Source: Exiguobacterium algae (lineage in GTDB: Bacteria > Bacillota > Bacilli > Exiguobacteriales > Exiguobacteriaceae). Taken from it: DNA of 64,000 bases. The stretch covers positions 434,001 to 498,000 of the forward strand of contig NZ_JACSKZ010000002.1 of the NCBI RefSeq assembly GCF_018617875.1, given 5' to 3'. The notes under the pieces were generated by a model. It was not told where the DNA came from. It worked only from the letters and a program-made list of their open reading frames with translations, and ran no database searches. Shown one piece after another: positions 8,129 to 16,079 of this stretch. Both the position numbers and the translations under genes were made by a program. How positions within the stretch are numbered: position 1 is the stretch's first letter; every line of letters begins with the position of its first letter.

Positions 8129-8410
8129 TTACGCGACTGGGTAAACGCTCACTTGTTTCTTGTCGCGACCAAGACGCTCATAGCGTACTACGCCGTCAAC
8201 TTTCGCAAACAAAGTGTCGTCGCCACCACGGCCAACGTTTTCACCTGGGTGAATCTTTGTACCGCGTTGACGGTAAAGGATTGATCCAGCTGAAACTGTT
8301 TGTCCGTCAGCGCGTTTTGCACCGAGGCGTTTCGAAATTGAGTCACGACCGTTTTTAGTCGAACCAACTCCCTTTTTCGAAGCGAAGAACTGAAGGTTCA
8401 ATTGTAACAT
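8129..8410 (-). CDS. rpmA: 50S ribosomal protein L27
   Basis: 93 aa, 50S subunit protein near the peptidyl transferase centre. It carries the Firmicutes-type N-terminal extension MLQLNLQFF, known to be removed by Prp before [21 protein letters not shown] lies 8 bases before ATG 8408-8410; an in-frame GTG nine bases earlier would start inside the SD, so I reject it. The gene follows prp by 12 bases in the rplU-prp-rpmA operon. Confidence 0.97.
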   Translation of the reverse strand: MLQLNLQFFASKKGVGSTKNGRDSISKRLGAKRADGQTVSAGSILYRQRGTKIHPGENVGRGGDDTLFAKVDGVVRYERLGRDKKQVSVYPVA

Positions 8411-8422
8411 GAGGTCCACCTC

Positions 8423-8758
8423 CTATTGTTCAATTTGGATATATTCACCGTAGCTTTGGGCGATCGTGTCTAACTGCACGAGCATCCCTTCTAATAACAG
8501 TTGGGTGCGCTCCATATCCTGCGGTGATAAGTCAGGATACGTCTCGACATAAAAGTAACCACCCTCTGTTTGATCTGCCATTTCTACAAGAAGCGATTGA
8601 CCCGCAAGCGTTTCGACGGCGTTATAGGCACCAAATATGATGGCTGAAACACCGGCGCACACCAAGTCAGAACCAGGTTCTGCAAAATTGGCATGACCAG
8701 TCACTTCGACGGAGCGAATCGAGTTCGCCTCGTCTCGTCTTACCTTGACCCGAATCAT
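8423..8758 (-). CDS. prp: Ribosomal-processing cysteine protease Prp (YsxB)
   Basis: 111 aa. Cleaves the N-terminal extension of L27. The catalytic pair is visible: His22 in VTGHANFA and Cys34 in DLVCAGVSAI, as in the Staphylococcus aureus enzyme. It lies between rplU and rpmA, as in all Firmicutes that have the L27 extension. The gap to rplU is only 3 nt and its own SD is poor, so translation is probably coupled to rplU. Confidence 0.95.
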   Translation of the reverse strand: MIRVKVRRDEANSIRSVEVTGHANFAEPGSDLVCAGVSAIIFGAYNAVETLAGQSLLVEMADQTEGGYFYVETYPDLSPQDMERTQLLLEGMLVQLDTIAQSYGEYIQIEQ

Positions 8759-8761
8759 AGC

Positions 8762-9070
8762 TTACGCTTCGATTTTCTCGATGCGGACTTTCGTGTAAGG
8801 CTGACGGTGACCTTGCTTACGACGGTAGTTTTTCTTAGCTTTCATTTTGAAGACAGTGATCTTCTTAGCGCGGCCGTGTTTTACCACAGTACCGACAACT
8901 TTAGCGCCTTCTACGAGTGGAGCGCCGACTTTAACATCGTCACCACCAACGAAAAGAACCTCACCGAATTCTACAGTACCTTCGACATCAGCATCGAGTT
9001 TTTCGATGTAGATCTCTTGACCTGCTTCAACTTTGATTTGCTTACCACCAGTTTTGATGATTGCGTACAT
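8762..9070 (-). CDS. rplU: 50S ribosomal protein L21
   Basis: 102 aa, binds 23S rRNA. Starts [20 protein letters not shown] and ends with [15 protein letters not shown]-type residues (here [19 protein letters not shown]). The upstream in-frame extension to 9157 is rejected because AAGGAGGTG lies directly before ATG 9070 and the extension falls in the leader RNA. First gene of rplU-prp-rpmA. Confidence 0.97.
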   Translation of the reverse strand: MYAIIKTGGKQIKVEAGQEIYIEKLDADVEGTVEFGEVLFVGGDDVKVGAPLVEGAKVVGTVVKHGRAKKITVFKMKAKKNYRRKQGHRQPYTKVRIEKIEA

Positions 9071-9182
9071 ATACGTGCACCTCCTTGTTAAACTCAGACT
9101 CGCCATCCTGGGCAGGGCAAAAACCTTTAAAAACCCGTTCTGTGCGGTTGTAGCCATTTGGGTGCTTCCAAACGAACTAACG
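9071..9182 (-). ncRNA. Probable L21 leader (autoregulatory 5' UTR)
   Basis: About 110 nt of transcribed leader lie between a strong promoter and rplU. It contains potential pairing segments (for example GTTTTTAAAGG and CCCTGCCCAGG on the minus strand) before the SD. Firmicutes rplU operons are known to carry an L21 leader in this place that binds L21 or L27. I assign it by position and general layout, not by covariance model. Confidence 0.6.
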
Positions 9183-9188
9183 TTATAG

Positions 9189-9218
9189 ATAATACCACTC
9201 TCAAATAATTATTGTCAA
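9189..9218 (-). promoter_or_regulatory. Promoter of rplU-prp-rpmA
   Basis: On the minus strand TTGACA (complement 9213-9218), an 18-bp spacer and TATTAT (complement 9189-9194). The -35 overlaps the stop codon of the rng-like gene. Confidence 0.8.
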
Positions 9219-10540
9219 CGGCGAGATATGAAATTCTGACATTCTTCGACCGTGCCGTAAAAAGCGAACTCCGGCTCCCCTTCGACGAGCAGCACCTCGA
9301 TATCGAATTCGTTCCAGGATGAGTCATGCCACTTCTTCGGAAGGGACAGGACAACCGCCTCATATTGCCCGCCAAGATCAAGGAGCGCGCGTTCAAACTG
9401 CGAGAAAACAGCCAGCTTTGACGGCTTTCCGGCATGTGTCATCCGGTCTTGAATCGAGCGACCCGTCCGTTCCCGGGACATCTCGAACAATCCCATCCGC
9501 GTGAAGCCGTACACCTCGACGCGGCGCGGGTCACGTGCCCCGAGCTCTTTCATTTTCTTAAGGAGCCGGGTCTGTCCATCTTTTGACCCTCGTAAAAAGT
9601 CGATCACGACCATGCCGCCGATATTCCGGAGGCGAAGCTGTTCCATGATCGAATAGAGTGCCGCTTCATTGATCGTGTCGGCCGCGCGTCCCTTATCTTT
9701 GACGGCGACGTTTTTCCCGCTGTTAACGTCGATCACGGTCATCGTTTCGACTTGTTCAATCAGGACAAAAGCCCCGCCCTCTAACCAAACCGCACGACTC
9801 TCCAGCTTCTCGATGGTGGCGTCCAGGCGTTTCGCCTCTTTCATCCGCCCTTTTCCGACATATCGTTCGACCGCCACGTCCAGACGTTCCAACCTGGACT
9901 GCGCCTCTTTGTCATTCAGTAAGACCGAGTCGACCGGGTGCCGGCGCGCGAACTGTTCACAGAGCAGTTCATCCTGACCACGACGACTCTCGAGTACGGA
10001 CGCAGCACGTGTTCGCAGAAGATTTAACTCCTCGCTCAAGTCGGAAGGTGTGGCATGTCCGGCCTCTGTCCGAAACAGTACGCCCTCTTTTTCGGTCAGG
10101 TCTAACGTCTTCGACAGCCGGTCCTGTGTGACAAGGTCGAGTTTCCGGCTATACAGTTTTCGGCGCCCGAACGGGAAGTAGACGAGATAGCGGCCACCAA
10201 AACGGATATTTTCCGTCACTTTGTGGTGTTTGCCGTTCACCCCTTCTTTCGTCACTTGAATGAGACGCTTGTCCCCAACGACGGCCGCCTGACCGATAGC
10301 CGGAACTTCCGGATACGTCTCCAGCGACCGCAATGTCTCCGCGATCGGTAAGAAAAACGTCGTGTCGCCGGCTGTTAAAAACGCCGCCCCGAGAGACGGA
10401 TGGATTCGCTCGACCGCCGCTTCAAGGATTGTCCCGACTGACAGTTGATCGACAAAGCGTTCCTCGACCTCGAGCAACCGTTCCCCATCGACGAGCATCG
10501 CCCGCTCGATGGACGGGGTTCGTTCATAAATCAAACGCAT
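9215..10540 (-). CDS. rng: Ribonuclease E/G family protein lacking the zinc-link
   Basis: 441 aa. An S1-like segment (about 35-115, with RIHPSLGAAFLTAGDTTFFL) is followed by the RNase E/G catalytic region with the acidic signatures TVIDVNSGKNV and MVVIDFLRGS, and by the KRLIQVTKEG segment. RNase E/G enzymes cleave single-stranded RNA endonucleolytically. The CPxCxG zinc-link that normally follows ERTGRSI is absent; the protein goes straight into a shortened C-terminal part. The start at ATG 10540 has AAAGGAG eight bases upstream; a longer reading is less likely. It occupies the place of spoIVFA/spoIVFB in B. subtilis. Confidence 0.88.
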   Translation of the reverse strand: MRLIYERTPSIERAMLVDGERLLEVEERFVDQLSVGTILEAAVERIHPSLGAAFLTAGDTTFFLPIAETLRSLETYPEVPAIGQAAVVGDKRLIQVTKEGVNGKHHKVTENIRFGGRYLVYFPFGRRKLYSRKLDLVTQDRLSKTLDLTEKEGVLFRTEAGHATPSDLSEELNLLRTRAASVLESRRGQDELLCEQFARRHPVDSVLLNDKEAQSRLERLDVAVERYVGKGRMKEAKRLDATIEKLESRAVWLEGGAFVLIEQVETMTVIDVNSGKNVAVKDKGRAADTINEAALYSIMEQLRLRNIGGMVVIDFLRGSKDGQTRLLKKMKELGARDPRRVEVYGFTRMGLFEMSRERTGRSIQDRMTHAGKPSKLAVFSQFERALLDLGGQYEAVVLSLPKKWHDSSWNEFDIEVLLVEGEPEFAFYGTVEECQNFISRR

Positions 10541-10557
10541 ACGAACTCTCCTTTCGA

Positions 10558-10583
10558 CAGAAAAAGGCAACTTTCGTCGCCTT
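10558..10583 (-). terminator. Terminator-like hairpin between minD and rng
   Basis: Minus-strand stem AAGGCGAC-GAAA-GTTGCCTT followed by TTTTTC. The SD of rng (AAAGGAG) begins a few bases after the U-tract. Confidence 0.75.
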
Positions 10584-10589
10584 GATCCG

Positions 10590-11447
10590 TTACGCTTTTT
10601 TCATTCCAAATTTCATCATGAGACGTGCCCAGAAGCCGACCGGCTCTTTGTCCGTCTGAATCGACATGAGCGGCACCGACTCCCCGAGGATACGACGCGT
10701 GATATTACGGTACGCTTGTCCCGCGTAATTGTCCGGATTCATCGTCACGGGCACTCCACGGTTCGCAGCCGAGATGACTTCCTCATCGTCCACGACGACA
10801 CCAAGGAGATCGATCGACAAGATACGCATGATGTCATCGATGTCGAGCATGTCGCCTGATTCGACAAGGTGGTTCTTCACCCGGTTGACGATGAGCTTCG
10901 GCGCATCGATATGTTCTGCCTGTTCGAGCATCCCGATGATCCGGTCCGCATCTTGGACAGCTGCCTTCTCAGGCGTCGTGACGACGACCGCTTCGTCCGC
11001 ACCGGCGATGGCGTTCATGAATCCTTGTTCGATTCCGGCCGGGCAGTCGATCAAGACGAAATCGTATTCCGTCTTCAACTGATCCACAATCTCTTTCACC
11101 TGTTCGGGATTCACCGATGTTTTGTCCTTGGACTGGGCAGCCGGCAACAAGTACATCTCTTCGAACCGCTTGTCACGGACGAGCGCCTGATTCAGCTTGC
11201 ACTGCCCCGTGATGACATCGACGAGATTGTAGATGCTTCGGTTGTCGAGACCTAGAATGATATCGAGGTTACGTAGTCCGATATCCGTATCGACGAGACA
11301 AACCGAATGTCCCGATAAAGCGAGCCCCGTCCCGATATTGGCGGTCGTCGTCGTTTTTCCGACGCCCCCTTTACCTGATGTCACGACGATGGCTCTGCCG
11401 TTTTTTACTTCTTTTGCTGTATGTACAGGCTCCATTACTTGCTCCAT
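10590..11447 (-). CDS. minD: Septum site-determining ATPase MinD
   Basis: 285 aa ParA/MinD ATPase that carries MinC to the membrane and blocks division near poles. Deviant Walker A KGGVGKTT (about residues 25-32), DTDIGLRNLD, DCPAGIEQGF and a C-terminal amphipathic membrane-targeting helix (GFWARLMMKFGMKKA). The longer reading frame to 11552 overlaps minC; ATG 11447 has GAGGGTGA just upstream and starts 5 nt after the minC stop, so I choose it. Followed by a terminator-like hairpin. Confidence 0.96.
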   Translation of the reverse strand: MEQVMEPVHTAKEVKNGRAIVVTSGKGGVGKTTTTANIGTGLALSGHSVCLVDTDIGLRNLDIILGLDNRSIYNLVDVITGQCKLNQALVRDKRFEEMYLLPAAQSKDKTSVNPEQVKEIVDQLKTEYDFVLIDCPAGIEQGFMNAIAGADEAVVVTTPEKAAVQDADRIIGMLEQAEHIDAPKLIVNRVKNHLVESGDMLDIDDIMRILSIDLLGVVVDDEEVISAANRGVPVTMNPDNYAGQAYRNITRRILGESVPLMSIQTDKEPVGFWARLMMKFGMKKA

Positions 11448-11452
11448 TCCAC

Positions 11453-12124
11453 TCACCCTCTCTGTAATTCCATCGCATAAGCGTCTTTCAAACCGGTCAA
11501 GACTTGACGGAGACGTGTCATCTCGATGCCTTGATTCGTTTGATACGCACAACCCATCTCAATCTCCGGCAGTTCTTCTCCATCTTCCGATGCGAGAATC
11601 TGTTCACCGATGGCTAAAAACTTCGGATGGAGCAGGCTGGCCGTAATCACCGCTTCCTCCCATCCTTCGACACCGGCGCGGACATTTCCTCGTATCGTGC
11701 CTAAACAATATATACTGCCGGTCGCCCGAACTTCGGACCCCGGGTTAATATCCCCGATGACAAGGACCGAGCCGTCAAACGAGAGAACTTGTCCGCTCCG
11801 AATCGTCCCGCTGTGATAGTGGAACGTTTTCTTTCCATAAGTCGCTTTCGCTTCTTCCGTCAACATGACATCGCTCGCCAAATCTTCGATATAAAAAACG
11901 CCATGACGAGCGACGACCTCACGAATTTGACGTGTCAGCTCCTCGTCCAAATGACGAGTACCCGCGTGCAACTTGAGGGCAATCTTACCGGATGGCGGCT
12001 CCATTTCATCTAATGTCGCCTCAAAATCAGCAAGAACGTCCTCGATGCCACTCTTCGGATTGAAATGAATGGCAATTCCGTTGCGATGTCCTTTAATCGT
12101 AATGTGTCGTTTACGCTCCATCAT
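11453..12124 (-). CDS. minC: Septum formation inhibitor MinC
   Basis: 223 aa inhibitor of FtsZ polymerisation, acting with MinD. The N-terminal domain (about 1-105) begins KRHITIKGHRNGIAIHF. The C-terminal beta-helix domain (about 110-215) shows repeated turns such as SGTIRSGQVLSFDGSVLVIG and DINPGSEVRATGSIYCLG. Two consecutive ATGs are possible starts; GAGGGTAG lies upstream. It begins 2 nt after mreD. Confidence 0.95.
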   Translation of the reverse strand: MMERKRHITIKGHRNGIAIHFNPKSGIEDVLADFEATLDEMEPPSGKIALKLHAGTRHLDEELTRQIREVVARHGVFYIEDLASDVMLTEEAKATYGKKTFHYHSGTIRSGQVLSFDGSVLVIGDINPGSEVRATGSIYCLGTIRGNVRAGVEGWEEAVITASLLHPKFLAIGEQILASEDGEELPEIEMGCAYQTNQGIEMTRLRQVLTGLKDAYAMELQRG

Positions 12125-12126
12125 GG

Positions 12127-12630
12127 CTACCCTCTTTTCGGTGCAGGCCGTGTCGTCACATAGCGGGTCATCGGATAATAAAGAATCGCGATGGCGACCG
12201 CATTGACGATCATCGTCCCTGGAATCTGTTCAACCAATAGCGTGTGAACCGTCATCATCGTCCCACCAATCGCCGTCATGATGCTGTAAATAGAAAAAGT
12301 AAAGACAAGAATCATGAACGTACAGGTGATGGTGACCGAGAAGAAGTTCTCACCTATATATTTTAACACGAAGCTGACTAAGAGAGGAATGAGTGAAAAA
12401 GTAAATACGTAAATTCCGATCAAGTCGGTGTAAACGATATCGTACAACAATCCAAACACGAGACCGAATCCTAAAGCCGACTCCCATCTGCCGAACAGAC
12501 TGACGAACATCAATCCGATCAACGTCAACAATAAATAAGGCGTTGCATAGTGCCAGGAAAAAATGGCGGCCCATGTTCCTTCAATTAGAAAAAGGAGGAA
12601 CAGGGCGATGAACACTCTCATGTTACTCAC
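12127..12630 (-). CDS. mreD: Rod shape-determining protein MreD
   Basis: 167 aa polytopic membrane protein with about five hydrophobic segments, part of the elongasome with MreB and MreC. Begins with GTG (12628-12630), with GGAGG eight bases upstream, and overlaps the mreC end by 8 nt. The sequence is poorly conserved in the family, so the call rests on position, size and topology. Confidence 0.93.
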   Translation of the reverse strand: MSNMRVFIALFLLFLIEGTWAAIFSWHYATPYLLLTLIGLMFVSLFGRWESALGFGLVFGLLYDIVYTDLIGIYVFTFSLIPLLVSFVLKYIGENFFSVTITCTFMILVFTFSIYSIMTAIGGTMMTVHTLLVEQIPGTMIVNAVAIAILYYPMTRYVTTRPAPKRG

Positions 12631-13513
12631 CCGCTGCTCCTCCTTCCTCGGGACCCGTCAAAAACGGTTCGTCTAGTGTCCGATCAATCACGTACATTTG
12701 TGAGAACTCGTTGAAGTCGGCCTCAGGCTGAATTCGAGCGACTTGAGAGACGCCGTATTCGTCCGTCTCGATCGACGCAATCGTACCAATGACGAGACCG
12801 GCCGGGTAACGTCCACCGAGCCCGGAAGTCGAGACGATTTCTCCTTCTTTCAACTTGACGCTGTTCGATACTTTCGTGAAGAACAGTTCGTTCGTTTCCG
12901 TATCGAACCCGTCAATCGTTCCATACGTCGCTTTCCCGTCCGCATCTTTGACGACCGCCGAGACGTTGTTCGTCCGGTTGTTGTCACTTAGGAGCTGAAC
13001 TTGTGACGTATAGGCACTCGTTTGGATGACACGCCCGACCATCCCGCCGGCGGCCGTGACGGCCATCCCTTTTTCAACGCCACGTTCCGAACCGACGTTA
13101 ATGGTCACGTAACGCTGCCAATCATTCGGTGTCCGACCGATGACTTCCGCCGGAATGAGGTCAAAATCCCGAAGCGACTGTTCGCTCGCCTCGACCATCT
13201 TGCGCAGTTCCTCATTCTCACGGCGAAGGTCATCCGCCTCGACCGATACTTCCGCATACTTCGTCAAGTGTTCTTTCAGCTGGCGGTTCTCTTCATAGAT
13301 GTCCCGGACTTCGGAAATGGAGGAAACGGTAGTATCCATCCATCCGATTGGTACCGCGAACACTCGCTGGAACGTGCCGACCACATCACGCGTGACGTCT
13401 TGGTACCAGGCTGATTCCGACCGTCCTCGAATCGAAAGCCCTAAAATGACGAAAAACAAGATGAGCACGATCAGCGTGATGATGAGCTTTTTATTTCGAA
13501 CGAATCGGCTCAT
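12623..13513 (-). CDS. mreC: Rod shape-determining protein MreC
   Basis: 296 aa bitopic protein of the elongasome. One transmembrane helix (about residues 9-28), a coiled coil (about 65-112, EENRQLKEHLTKYAEVSVEA and following) and a periplasm-facing beta-barrel domain with PAEVIGRTPNDWQRYVTINVG and VGRVIQTSAYTSQVQLLSD. AGAGGTGA precedes the ATG. Second gene of mreBCD. Confidence 0.96.
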   Translation of the reverse strand: MSRFVRNKKLIITLIVLILFFVILGLSIRGRSESAWYQDVTRDVVGTFQRVFAVPIGWMDTTVSSISEVRDIYEENRQLKEHLTKYAEVSVEADDLRRENEELRKMVEASEQSLRDFDLIPAEVIGRTPNDWQRYVTINVGSERGVEKGMAVTAAGGMVGRVIQTSAYTSQVQLLSDNNRTNNVSAVVKDADGKATYGTIDGFDTETNELFFTKVSNSVKLKEGEIVSTSGLGGRYPAGLVIGTIASIETDEYGVSQVARIQPEADFNEFSQMYVIDRTLDEPFLTGPEEGGAAGE

Positions 13514-13526
13514 CGGTGATCACCTC

Positions 13527-14564
13527 TCATCGACGAGACGAAATGCCAGATTTCGAACGGAGGACGTCCATCATTTCAAGAGATTTCCCTGTACCGACTG
13601 CAACACAGTCAAGCGGCTCATCCGCAACAAGCGTCGGGATGTGTGTTTCGTCAGAGATGACGTCATCCAAGTTTTTAAGGAGTGCGCCACCACCTGTCAA
13701 CACGATCCCACGGTCCATGACGTCTGCCGCAAGTTCAGGAGGGGTCTGTTCAAGCGTTTGTTTGACACCGGCCAAAATCGCTTCAACTGTATCCGAAAGT
13801 GCCTCACACACTTCGTTTGCCGATACTTCGATTTGTTTCGGAAGTCCCGTCACGAGGTCGCGTCCACGGATTTCCATCTTCTCATTTTCGTTCGAACCAT
13901 CGATACGAGCTGAACCGATTTCCATCTTGAGCGTTTCTGCCGTACGTTCCCCGATCATGAGGTTGTATTTGTTTTTGATGTAACGAATGATGGCATCATC
14001 CATTTCGTCACCACCGACACGAATCGATTGGCTCGTCACGATGCCGCCGAGTGAGATCACTGCGACTTCAGTCGTACCGCCACCGATATCCACAACCATC
14101 GAGCCCGTTGGTTCCCAAACTGGGAGACCGGCACCGATTGCTGCTGCAAACGGTTCTTCAATCGTGTACGCTTCACGCGCACCCGCTTGCTTCGCTGCAT
14201 CTTCAACGGCACGCTTTTCGACCGACGTGATGCCGCTCGGTACACATACCATGACGTTCGTCTTCGAAGAGAACAATCCGCCTTTTGATTTTTGGGCTTG
14301 TTCCATGAAGTATTTGATCATCGTTGCTGTCGTCTCAAAGTCGGCGATTACTCCGTCTTTCATTGGACGGCGCGCCGTGACATTGCCAGGCGTACGACCA
14401 ATCATATCTTTGGCCTGGTTCCCCACGGCCTCAATTTTGCCTGTATCTGTGCGGAACGCCACGACGGACGGTTCACGTACTACAATTCCCTGACCTTTTA
14501 CATATACGAGCGTGTTCGCTGTACCAAGGTCGATTCCGATTTCTCGGTTAAAACTACGAAACAT
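13527..14564 (-). CDS. mreB: Rod shape-determining actin homologue MreB
   Basis: 345 aa bacterial actin that directs lateral wall synthesis. Phosphate-binding and nucleotide motifs include [38 protein letters not shown] and [18 protein letters not shown] 14564 follows GAGAGGAG; upstream in-frame codons fall in the promoter region and are rejected. First gene of mreBCD-minCD. Confidence 0.97.
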   Translation of the reverse strand: MFRSFNREIGIDLGTANTLVYVKGQGIVVREPSVVAFRTDTGKIEAVGNQAKDMIGRTPGNVTARRPMKDGVIADFETTATMIKYFMEQAQKSKGGLFSSKTNVMVCVPSGITSVEKRAVEDAAKQAGAREAYTIEEPFAAAIGAGLPVWEPTGSMVVDIGGGTTEVAVISLGGIVTSQSIRVGGDEMDDAIIRYIKNKYNLMIGERTAETLKMEIGSARIDGSNENEKMEIRGRDLVTGLPKQIEVSANEVCEALSDTVEAILAGVKQTLEQTPPELAADVMDRGIVLTGGGALLKNLDDVISDETHIPTLVADEPLDCVAVGTGKSLEMMDVLRSKSGISSRR

Positions 14565-14598
14565 AGGTGTTGCTCCTCTCTTCAATACACTATTTTTT

Positions 14599-14626
14599 AT
14601 TATAACGGAAAAATCATGTTTGAAAA
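14599..14626 (-). promoter_or_regulatory. Promoter of mreBCD-minCD
   Basis: Minus-strand TTTTCA (complement 14621-14626), 16-bp spacer and perfect TATAAT (complement 14599-14604), about 35 bp before the mreB start. Confidence 0.6.
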
Positions 14627-14719
14627 CGTTCATTCGATTACAGGTTATTTACAATAACCGCATCTCAGTCCTGTCTCACCGTATATTAGTGTGCCTTCTT
14701 TTCGGTAAAAAGGCAAATC

Positions 14720-14745
14720 AAAAAAGCAGACGCTTTCGCGCCTGC
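14720..14745 (-). terminator. Terminator after the 146-aa membrane protein gene
   Basis: Minus-strand 8-bp stem GCAGGCGC-GAAA-GCGTCTGC followed by TTTTTT. Confidence 0.8.
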
Positions 14746-14760
14746 CATGCGTTTTATTGC

Positions 14761-15201
14761 TCACAAACCCGGTTGGAGCGGGAGAAGTAGCATCGTCCCA
14801 TAGAAGAAGACCGAAAAGATGAGGAGCGGTCGGAAGAAGCGGGACGGTTTGCGCCGCGTCGCACCGGCTAAAAAGCTCGATGTCGTTAACACAAACAAGT
14901 AAATTCCGACGTACATGAAGACGAGATGAGCGAATACACTCCACACATCATTCGTGCTAAAAACGCTTGCGAAGGTGACGAACAAAAGAGCATACAAAAC
15001 GAGCGACAAAACGCCTATCCCGACACCGACTAACGGCGAAACACGGTCTAACCAATGATTTTTTTGAAACCGATGGAACAATGACGTACTGACGAAAACG
15101 AGCAATAAGAAGATCACAATTGCGAATGGGATTCGGTCAAGTGAAAGAAAGCCCGCACCCATTGCGACACCAAACATCAAAATCCACATAACTTTTTCCA
15201 T
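14761..15201 (-). CDS. Uncharacterised small integral membrane protein
   Basis: 146 aa; I do not recognise the family. Four or five hydrophobic segments are visible (about residues 5-20, 24-40, 55-80, 88-112, 125-143), separated by short polar loops; the RRKPSRFFRP loop is positively charged. GAGGTG lies 9 bases before the ATG. A TATAAT (complement 15228-15233) without a good -35 lies upstream, and a terminator follows. It sits alone between mreB and a GrpB-family gene, in a segment absent from the B. subtilis arrangement. Confidence 0.7.
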   Translation of the reverse strand: MEKVMWILMFGVAMGAGFLSLDRIPFAIVIFLLLVFVSTSLFHRFQKNHWLDRVSPLVGVGIGVLSLVLYALLFVTFASVFSTNDVWSVFAHLVFMYVGIYLFVLTTSSFLAGATRRKPSRFFRPLLIFSVFFYGTMLLLPLQPGL

Positions 15202-15265
15202 AGAGACACCTCGATATGAATGAAATGATTATAGCCAATTCATACGTGAACGATTTCATAAAGTT

Positions 15266-15850
15266 TCACTCAACTTGATAGCGACCGGTGAACTCTTGCT
15301 TAGCCTTCATTGAATAAGTAGAAACAAATTCGTGTTTCGCATCGGTGTAACCGTCCCGGTTGTTTCGATATGGAAGCGATAAGGAAGACTTCAAGGCCGC
15401 GTATGCGTGTGCAACGTCAGAGTATTTTTTCAAGTAATCTCTAAAATAGAGTTCATCCCAATCGCCAACATATCGGACATGGAGATGAAATACCCGTTCG
15501 GCGAACCCCGATTCCGTATATCCTTTCATAAACACGAGGTGTGGTGCTGGCTTGTTCGGTTGTCGCTCACAAATATACCCGGCACTTTCAAGCAAATCGA
15601 TGAGCAGTCGGAGATCACTCTCTGTCTTCACTTCTAATAGGATGTCGATCGTCGGCTTGGCAAGTAACCCAACGACCGCCGTACTTCCGATATGGTTCAT
15701 CCGTTCGATGAATGGTGCACCGAGTAACTCACATAGAACATCCGCTTCTTCACGATACCAATCTTTCCATAATGGATTCGATTCCTCGAGAATAATCGGG
15801 AAGAGCAGCCATAGTTCTTCTAATGAAAGCTCCGATAGCTTTTTACCCAT
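15266..15850 (-). CDS. GrpB family (UPF0157) nucleotidyltransferase-like protein
   Basis: 194 aa. The family core is clear: MNHIGSTAVVGLLAKPTIDI (about residues 51-70) with the GS-x-A and D-x-L pattern of the nucleotidyltransferase fold, and AERVFHLHVRYVGDWDELYFRDYL further on. Members are accessory proteins, some related to dephospho-CoA kinase fusions; the substrate is unknown. AAAGGAG lies about 10 bases before the ATG. It is in the accessory segment between mreB and radC. Confidence 0.85.
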   Translation of the reverse strand: MGKKLSELSLEELWLLFPIILEESNPLWKDWYREEADVLCELLGAPFIERMNHIGSTAVVGLLAKPTIDILLEVKTESDLRLLIDLLESAGYICERQPNKPAPHLVFMKGYTESGFAERVFHLHVRYVGDWDELYFRDYLKKYSDVAHAYAALKSSLSLPYRNNRDGYTDAKHEFVSTYSMKAKQEFTGRYQVE

Positions 15851-15989
15851 GTTTCACCCACTCCTTTTTACCATTCCATTTCAAATAAATATGCATCATG
15901 CATCCCTATTCTATCGTTTTTTATATCGAGCGAATAAATAGAACAAATCAAACACTAAAATTGTCAAAGAATATACTAATTTACTAATT

Positions 15990-16010
15990 AATTAGAAAAA
16001 AATTCTAATT
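15990..16010. repeat. AT-rich 8-bp palindrome, possible operator
   Basis: AATTAGAA at 15990-15997 and TTCTAATT at 16003-16010 form a perfect inverted repeat with a 5-bp A spacer. It lies 70 bp upstream of the next gene. Nearby ACTAAT repeats (15975-15988) add to the AT-rich region. It could be an operator or part of an UP-like region. The 15851-16079 gap otherwise holds only a TATGAT element near 16043 and the SD TTGGAGG. Confidence 0.35.
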
Positions 16011-16079
16011 GAGGTGGGAATTATTAATAAAAATGCTATGATTACATATGAATCATAATTATTTTGGAGGTATTTATTC

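Noticed and set aside
8411-8419. GTG at 8419 as rpmA start
   Set aside because: It lies inside the AGGAGGTG ribosome binding site; ATG 8410 gives the known L27 extension and proper spacing.
9071-9157. N-terminal extension of rplU
   Set aside because: The 29 extra codons fall in the leader RNA, and the strong SD sits directly before ATG 9070.
11448-11552. Long N-terminus of minD overlapping minC
   Set aside because: MinD proteins start close to the Walker A motif and ATG 11447 has a good SD.
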